Positions 57,453-64,000 of a DNA stretch of 64,000 bases are shown piece by piece. How positions within the stretch are numbered: position 1 is the first letter of the stretch; the number at the start of each line of letters is the position of its first letter. Made by a program: the position numbers and the translations under genes. Origin of the DNA: Hyposmocoma kahamanoa. Its lineage: Eukaryota > Arthropoda > Insecta > Lepidoptera > Cosmopterigidae. The notes under the pieces were generated by a model. It was not told where the DNA came from. It worked only from the letters and a program-made list of their open reading frames with translations, and did no database searches. The DNA is taken from the NCBI RefSeq assembly GCF_003589595.1, contig NW_020653718.1, positions 3,829,145 to 3,893,144 of the forward strand. The letters are read 5' to 3'.

Positions 57453-59887
57453 ATGTATGTATAAGTAAACAAGCAAACTTCTGGTTGCCAATACATGTAA
57501 TCAGGCGTACAGATCGCACAGTGATCTCATTAAAGCATTCGGCTGAAGTTTGCCCGGTACGAATTGGAATGCAGTCCTTCAATAACAACCAGTATATCGT
57601 GTTACTATTTATTTACATAAATACAGTCAACTGAGAAAATTATAAGACATTTTCGTCTGGTACATATAGGTCATTTGTAACATTGGTCGATTCACTAAAG
57701 GAGTCGACGCTTACCTTTTCTAATATTATAGTTATATCTTTTAGTTAAGGTGTTTATAAATGATCACTGGCTACCATAGGTCGTGTCAGACTGCTGTAAA
57801 ATACCGGGATAACAGTTAAAAGTTGCGCCGTAGTAAGAAATCTATACTTAGGTATATCGTTGAGGGAACTAGCTAGCACAAAGATTTTACACTATATCAT
57901 AAATATGTAACAATAATCAAGAATCCATGAGATATCTAATGAACTTCGTATGAATTTTATCAAAGATGCGTGATTGTTAAAACTTTTAATTAAATTTTTA
58001 ACGTTAATTCTACAAAAAACTGTGTGCAAGTTTTAATATGTTTTAAATTTTCCCATGCAAGCTAGTGTATTATTGAGAAATAAATAGTTGTTATTTGGAC
58101 ATGAAGCATTAAAAATTTATTCGTTTCGGTAGCTGCGCGCTGTGGCAAAGCTGTAGTTAAGTTAGGTAACTAACAGCTTTAAGCAGTTTACGATTTAGTT
58201 AAACCTAATAGCAGATTATTTTCGACCTAAAGTCTGTGCAAGGAGTGTACATGTAAGAAAGGTCATTTTTTAACCATTGAATAATTCATTCAAATTAAAT
58301 GACGCGTAATTTTAATGTAATTAATGTAGAAGGTTATTACAATAAAAAACTACAGTAATCAAGTTTAATGTTGTTTCATGTTGTAATATGTCTTGTTATT
58401 TAGGTAAATTCTTACTATTTATATTCTTCATTATAAAACCTTTTCGAAACTTTATTATGTTTTAATTAAACCGGGAGACAGCTTCGACACCTTGTGTTGT
58501 AATTATGATATGCATAAGTATAATTGTACGTTGTTTTCATTTGAGTATTAATTATACAAATGTAAAGCCGTTCACTTATTGAAGGCAATTTGGGCGAATA
58601 TGAAGGGCGGTGTTAGTCGTTTTGTTTAACAATTATATTAAAAGATCCGTGTAGCAAAAGGTGCCTTATTGAAATTATTCACTGGAGCCAATGCAGTACA
58701 AAGATCTATTGGGATCGATCCGTAAGAAGATTCTGCTGACATTGGGATAATGGGTGACTTATGAACGTTACCACCCCACATGATGATAGTCTCGTGAAAA
58801 TTGAAACCGCATTATGTCGTCATGTGATGTGTAGACTTGACTGAAGTAATCTTAGCTGTTTGTACTTGGGTATGTTTTGTATAAATGGGTTAATTCTACA
58901 TTGTCTTCAATTTGTACGGCAAGACTACATAACAATAACTGATAACTTTTTGCCATACCTCTTATTTATTTTTATAAAAATACCTCTAAGAAAAGGTAGC
59001 AACACAAATGCCTACAATTAAATAAGAAAAATAAAAGTAACTCTGCTACATAAGAAAGAATGAACGAATGGATGAATGAAGAACTAAAACATTATCGATT
59101 AATTTCTTTCTAGGTTCTTTAAGCCTCTTTCCCGAAAATTAGTCATTTTATTTAAACCACGGGAAATTAATACTACCTGGATATTTTGATCCAAGAAACA
59201 ATTATTCATATTACAATATTATGCTAATATGCGTGTTACACATTAAAAATCCTTGTATTCAAAAATAGATTTTCGTAATAATTTTGCAACTTTAAGTTTA
59301 AATGACTATCTATAAATATCAACGGTTTAGTAGAGCAGTTATCTCAGCAGGTAGTTAAAACTATTTGAAAAGTTTAACCAAAACAAAGCACCCGCTTTAT
59401 AGGTAATTTATCAGACAAAGCTGTTACAAAATTCCATGTTAAGTTATTTCAAAGAGATATTTCGACCGGTTAGTGTGGCAACACTATAATAGATAGTAAG
59501 ACAATGTATTTTATTTATTGCAACATTATGGTATGATTTGTTTTAAGATGTAATTTAATTTAAAACTTCCTTTTCGTTGAAGGAAAAACATTGTTTTTAT
59601 CGGAAATGAATTTTTAAAGAGTTTAACGACTTGTAATATGTAGCGGCAGGTTACCTACTTTAGCACATAAGCTAAACAGATTCATGCATAAGAATCAAAA
59701 GTCACACTTTACCTAACGCATTGGGATTTTTTGGGCTCAGTTTTAGAAAATTGAAATTGTATTGTTAGGTTAAGTTCCGATAAGACGAATACATTAACTA
59801 ATTTTAACCGTTTGTAAAGCAGAATTTTGTGCTCTATCTTTTTCTATTTACAACGGAGATTTGACCATTTGTCACTTAGCCTCGTTT
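57453..59887. other. No recognised content
   Basis: About 2.4 kb of AT-rich sequence with no ORF over 60 codons beyond the repeat edge. Confidence 0.4.
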
Positions 59888-60134
59888 TAGTTAGTGGACA
59901 GCAGTACTGCCACCTCAGTTATTTCTATCGCAAAGCAGCAATATGAGCTTCAATGTGTTCCGGTTTTGAAGGGTAAGGGTGCTGGTGAAATTACAGGCAC
60001 ATGGGACTTGTCAACTTATATCTCAGTGTGTCGGGCGGCCAGGGCCACTGCCCCTCAGATCTTTGCGACTTAAAGCTCTGAGTGGCATTGCAACCACGAC
60101 TTGTTCGTCCCGTCACTAGATATCATAAAAAAAT
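59888..60134 (+). repeat. Family A repeat
   Basis: CAGCAGTACTGCCACCTCAG, TTCCGGTTTTGAAGGGTAAG, GGCACATGGGACTTGTCAAC and CACGACTTGTTCGTCCCGTC in order, ending CATAAAAAAA. Confidence 0.72.
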
Positions 60135-60569
60135 ACTGGTTGTACCTATATAATGCGTCACTACTGGTCACGGGTCGATCTTGTCGTAAACAAAGTAATG
60201 ACCAGAATGTGATAAAACTCTTGTTTATCGTAATCATCACCTTCCAATATGCCTTTAATAGTAACAAAGATCTGTTCTTTACATTTTTACGTCGTTCTTA
60301 TTGACTACCGCACAATGGCTATATATACCCACAGAATGTTGTATATAGGTACAAAACCCCAAGGTAGTCAGGACATTCACCGAACAAATGGCGTCGCGAT
60401 TGTTATTTAATGATTATATCTTGTCTTTTCTGTAGAAAAAAACAATGATTAATGATAATATAATGCTTAAGTGTCGAGAGACTGGGTGGTTAATAATAAT
60501 TTAATGAAACCGTGAAGGAAGTAATTCGTCGTCATTAACCAGTTACACTCTCAGTCCCAATACGGGCAA

Positions 60570-60873
60570 TTTTTAACCAACTTCAAAAAAAGTCCTCCTT
60601 TTACAGATTTTCAATTCGACTGTAATTTTTTTGTATGTAACGCGATGACTCCGGCATTTGTGAACTGATTTTGATGATTCTTTTTTGTTTGTAAGTTGAG
60701 TACCTCAATATTGGTCCCATTTAAATTTGAAGAAAATATTCCTCGTCCAAGGGTGGCAAACTAGGGGATGAATCTGGTTTCGCACGCTTTCCGGTAACCG
60801 ATGTTAATAAAACTTGGCAATAGATGTAACTCCACGAATTTTTGAGGTCGTTTTTTTTTATAATTGATATGGA
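60570..60873 (+). repeat. Family B repeat, opposite orientation
   Basis: AACCAACTTCAAAAAAAGTC, CAATTCGACTGTAATTTTTT, GTATGTAACGCGATGACTCC, GGTCCCATTTAAATTTGAAG and GAATTTTTGAGGTCG in order. Confidence 0.7.
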
Positions 60874-60997
60874 AGTCGTTGTCAAAACGAATCATTTGAT
60901 CAATCACAAGGTAGCTGCTGTACACTGATGAGAAGTTCCTCTTATCTGTCTGCCATTTCCACCATCAGATCAGTTCTAGGTCACTATAACATTTTAT

Positions 60998-61253
60998 TTA
61001 GTAGCTGTAGAGCTCCTTACCTATTTATGCCGCCAAGCAGCAATCTGAGCATTACTGCTTTCCGGTTTTGAAGGGGTGCTGGTGAAATTACAGGCACATG
61101 GGACTTGTCAACTTATGTCTCAGGGTGACGGGCGCAGTGGCAGTGCCCCTCCGATCTTTAAGTCTGAGTGGCACTGCATCTGTTATGAACAGACCTGTCG
61201 TTTACCACCAGGCCCACGACTTGTTCGTGCCGTCCCTTGCTATTATAAAAAAC
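60998..61253 (+). repeat. Family A repeat
   Basis: TTAGTAGCTGTAGAGCTCCT, CCGCCAAGCAGCAATCTGAG, GGCACATGGGACTTGTCAAC and CCACGACTTGTTCGTGCCGT, ending TATAAAAAAC. The usual TTGCGATTTAAAG is shortened. Confidence 0.72.
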
Positions 61254-61267
61254 AATCTATTGGAACT

Positions 61268-61478
61268 GAATCTTTTTGCCAAGTTTTATTGGCATCTATT
61301 TTCGGAAAGTTCAGAAATTCGCCACCCTTAAAGGTGGAACATAACTGTAATACCCTAAAAAATAATCGGTTCAGAAATGTCGGAGTGATATCACTCCATC
61401 ATTTCTGAACCGATTATTTTAAAATTGCGTAAAAAAATACAAAAAAATACAGTAGAATTAAAAACCTCCTTCTTTTTT
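61268..61478 (-). repeat. Diverged family B copy containing a 62-bp palindrome
   Basis: GCCACCCTTAAAGGTGGAAC, then the palindrome 61359-61420, then AATACAGTAGAATTAAAAAC and CCTCCTTC. The ordinary family B segment with the AATCGGTTCA motif appears here twice, head to head. Confidence 0.6.
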
Positions 61479-61721
61479 TTTAATTTTCGATTATTGTGAT
61501 TCTAAACCTTTTCTTAATAATCTGGGTAAAGAAATAAATGAATTTGATTTTCAAAGATAATAGGTGAAATATAATAATAAAAATAAAATAAATATATATA
61601 ATATAATGAAAGGAAACAAAGTGCTTAAAGAAATATAAAACTCGAAAAACCTACTGTCTATATCTAAAAAATGAATAGAATAAAATGAAATAACATAACA
61701 ATAAAATAATAATAAGCTTTT

Positions 61722-61895
61722 CCGTGCAAACGTCGTGATCAAACTTGAACGTTGAAGAAGGTTCACAACACTCGAAAAACGTATCAAGTCCCCCAACACG
61801 CATCACGCCAGGGTGGCGGACTATGGACTAAATCTACACCTGAGAGGAGACCCGTACTCAGCGGTGGCACCTATAAATGGGTTGTTGTTGATAAT
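61722..61895 (-). repeat. Family D repeat, inverted
   Basis: AACGTCGTGATCAAACTTGA, GAAGAAGGTTCACAACACTC, CACCTGAGAGGAGACCCGTA and AAATGGGTTGTTGTTGATAA; the inverse of 62412-62625. Confidence 0.65.
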
Positions 61896-62411
61896 GATGA
61901 TGATATATAAACCATATGGAAATAAACCACAAATGAAAAAAAACAATGGTACAGATTCTTTATTATATATAGATTACATTTATTATTCATGTTATGTGTA
62001 ATACCCAGATATCAGCTCTCTGGTAAGCTGAATTAAATTAAAACCTGTTACATTTCCTGCTATTTCTTGTCACTACCTTTAATTGTAGACGTGGCCACGT
62101 AAGTCTGCCGCTGAGAAGTATTTAAATTATTTATTTAGTTATGTACACATTTGGATTCTAGTTGCGGTTTATTGGGTGCGAATTAAATGTTCAAATGTAT
62201 ATCTTTCGTAATTGAAACATATTTTGCAATATCCGTAAGTCGTAATTAATACTAGTTGTAAATCATGCCTTACGAAAATTAAACCTGAGAGTTATTATCT
62301 AATTAAGGCAGAAGGATGTGTGTATACATTTTTTTTATGATTGCAAGAGACGGGACAAACAGGTTGCACCTAGAGAGCTTTAAATTACAAACATTTGAAG
62401 AATACTGCCAC

Positions 62412-62625
62412 TACATCATCATCAACCCATTTATGCGTCCTACTCGTGGGCACGGGTCTCCTCTCAGGAGAGGGTTTAGGTCATATGTCGCCACACTGGC
62501 GGGTTGTAGACTACACTCGTTTTCTGAGGATTATGAACCTTCTTGGACGTGCAAGTTTTATCACGATGTTTTCGTTCAATGAATTATCTCATGGTATAAC
62601 ATGACATATATGTCAAATTAAATAG
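62412..62625 (+). repeat. Family D repeat
   Basis: CTACATCATCATCAACCCAT, GTGGGCACGGGTCTCCTCTC, GAACCTTCTTGGACGTGCAA and AATGAATTATCTCATGG. A family A scrap (GACGGGACAAACAGGTTGCA at 62351) precedes it. Confidence 0.65.
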
Positions 62626-62952
62626 AGTATATAAAGGAAGAATTTTTTCTTTTAATAACAACAACAAAAGTATCATATACGTACCAAAAAAACTAAGATG
62701 CCAAGCTTAGTTGCAGACCACGCCCGCGTATTTAGCTACGGGCTGCGCGCGCGCAAGATCAAGGTCGCGCTCCACTTTCAGCACTTGTAGTTTTTGTAAC
62801 TTTTTTATTGTAATGTTCATTTGTTACAGATAAAATCGGTTGGTAAACATTGCAATGGTTCAAAATGCTTTTTCAATTTACTAATAGTATGAATTTATTA
62901 TAACAAAAATAGTACAATGAAAATGTACATACATATGACATACTCTAATATA

Positions 62953-63150
62953 CAGGGTGGAAATTTGTAATACCACCTGGAAGGAAAGTACTCTAAATAC
63001 TGGAGATAGAAATTTTTACTTAAAGGAAACATTCCTTTATTTTTTAAAAGAAATAAAACTGTATTCATGGATTTTCGAAAATTTCTAGCAACACGCGGGA
63101 ATACTACTAGGCTACTTTCCCTCTAGGTGGCATTACAAATTCCCACCCGG
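62953..63150. mobile_element. 198-bp MITE with TA flanks
   Basis: The left end CAGGGTGGAAATTTGTAATA and the right end (inverted) CCGGGTGGGAATTTGTAATG match over about 40 bp, including CCACCT and GGAAAGTA. TA flanks at 62951-62952 and 63151-63152 suit a Tc1/mariner-like insertion. No coding. Confidence 0.72.
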
Positions 63151-63469
63151 TATACGCATATGAGTTGCTATAAAGGTACGCGAAGAGAGTCAATACTTTA
63201 TTATATACCATAACATTATATATACAAGGTGATAGATTAAACTGTGATTACGTTCGTTCATTTAAAAAATGAATTATCTCCTTACAATTAAATTGTGTGA
63301 TTTGTTCACTTTTATAATGTATATTTAGTAGTTTTGGTTCCATGAATAAACAAGCAACGTCATCTATGAGGTTTGGGAGCAATTACTGAAGCTATTTCAC
63401 TTTTATAATGAATGATATGATTGAATGTGGTACCATTAAACAAAAAATATTTATTTTAAAAATATGGAG

Positions 63470-63613
63470 TGGAAGCACATGGAACTTGTCAACTTATGTC
63501 TCAGGGCGACGGGCGCAGTGGCAGTGCCCCCCACACTGCAACTGTTATGGACAGGCGCGTAGCTTACCATCAGGCGCACGTCTTGTTCATCCCGTCCTAG
63601 ATATTATAAAAAC
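63470..63613 (+). repeat. Family A repeat, right part with internal deletion
   Basis: GGAAGCACATGGAACTTGTC, AACTTATGTCTCAGGGCGAC, GCAGTGGCAGTGCCCC and CAGGCGCACGTCTTGTTCAT, ending TATAAAAAC. The TTTGCGATTTAAAG block is missing. Confidence 0.68.
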
Positions 63614-64000
63614 AATTAACGATACATATAAAAGACAACATTTGAATAATTTAAACTAATTTTAACCTTATTCTATTTTATATTTATTCTATTTTTATAA
63701 CCTTATTCTATCTTCAACATTGAGATCGTAGTGACTCACGTCCTCTTTCAAAGCAAATCGTTCACGGCTCACAAGATATATTTCAAAGTAACTATTACGA
63801 GTATAAGAAATCGGATGGGTCCCCTAAAGCTATCTGGTATGCTTTTGAAATATAAAATGTTTGGCTTACAATTTTCTAAGTGAAATCTGAAATCGTTGAT
63901 GTCTTTCGTATGAACAAGCTGTCGAAGGTGAAGTTACATAATATTGTATTTACAGTTAGTTGTTAAACTGAAAATGAACGCCATATAATTGACATTAGCT
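63614..64000. other. No recognised content
   Basis: AT-rich sequence to the window end; nothing identified. Confidence 0.4.

Overview
This window looks like nuclear DNA of an insect, most probably a moth or butterfly. It is AT-rich, has spliced genes with GT-AG introns, and is crowded with short non-autonomous elements, tRNA-derived SINEs and broken LINEs of the kind common in lepidopteran genomes. The assignment to Lepidoptera is inference from repeat style and protein similarity; no search was run.

Only two host genes can be supported, both in the first third. On the minus strand, six exons between 83 and 8779 encode residues 1-483 of the HSP70/HSP90 co-chaperone Hop (STIP1). The last exon or exons lie beyond the left edge. 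On the plus strand, three exons (9930-10037, 19585-19746, 20572-21570) encode a complete 422-residue Mad, the BMP/Dpp receptor-regulated Smad. The two genes are transcribed away from each other and share an intergenic region of about 1.15 kb. That region holds a perfect three-unit heat-shock element close to Hop.

The introns and the roughly 42 kb downstream of Mad are mobile-element territory. Hop introns hold a LINE RNase H remnant, two elements with terminal inverted repeats (TIRs) and a cluster of a 14-bp motif. Mad intron 1 (9.5 kb) holds a Harbinger derivative with a transposase remnant, a GC-rich inverted-repeat element, a compound CA microsatellite and several copies of a ~300-bp repeat called family A here. 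Downstream of Mad are a 273-bp element with long TIRs, a 400-N assembly gap, a mariner-type MITE, a ~2.8-kb LINE (28.3-31.1 kb) interrupted by a SINE and by a copy of single-copy-looking Mad-flank sequence, a hAT MITE with an exact 8-bp target duplication, and a Penelope-like element with a GIY-YIG domain and a tandem 3' duplication. From 35 to 64 kb there is a patchwork of family A and family B repeats, tRNA-like SINEs, LINE 3' ends and several large palindromes, with no host gene that I can recognise.

I found no clearly new multi-gene system. The most useful items are the shared Hop/Mad promoter region with its heat-shock element, the three-codon first coding exon of Hop, the Mad stop codon that overlaps a poly(A) signal, the suspicious duplication around the assembly gap, and several structurally clear but unnamed elements.
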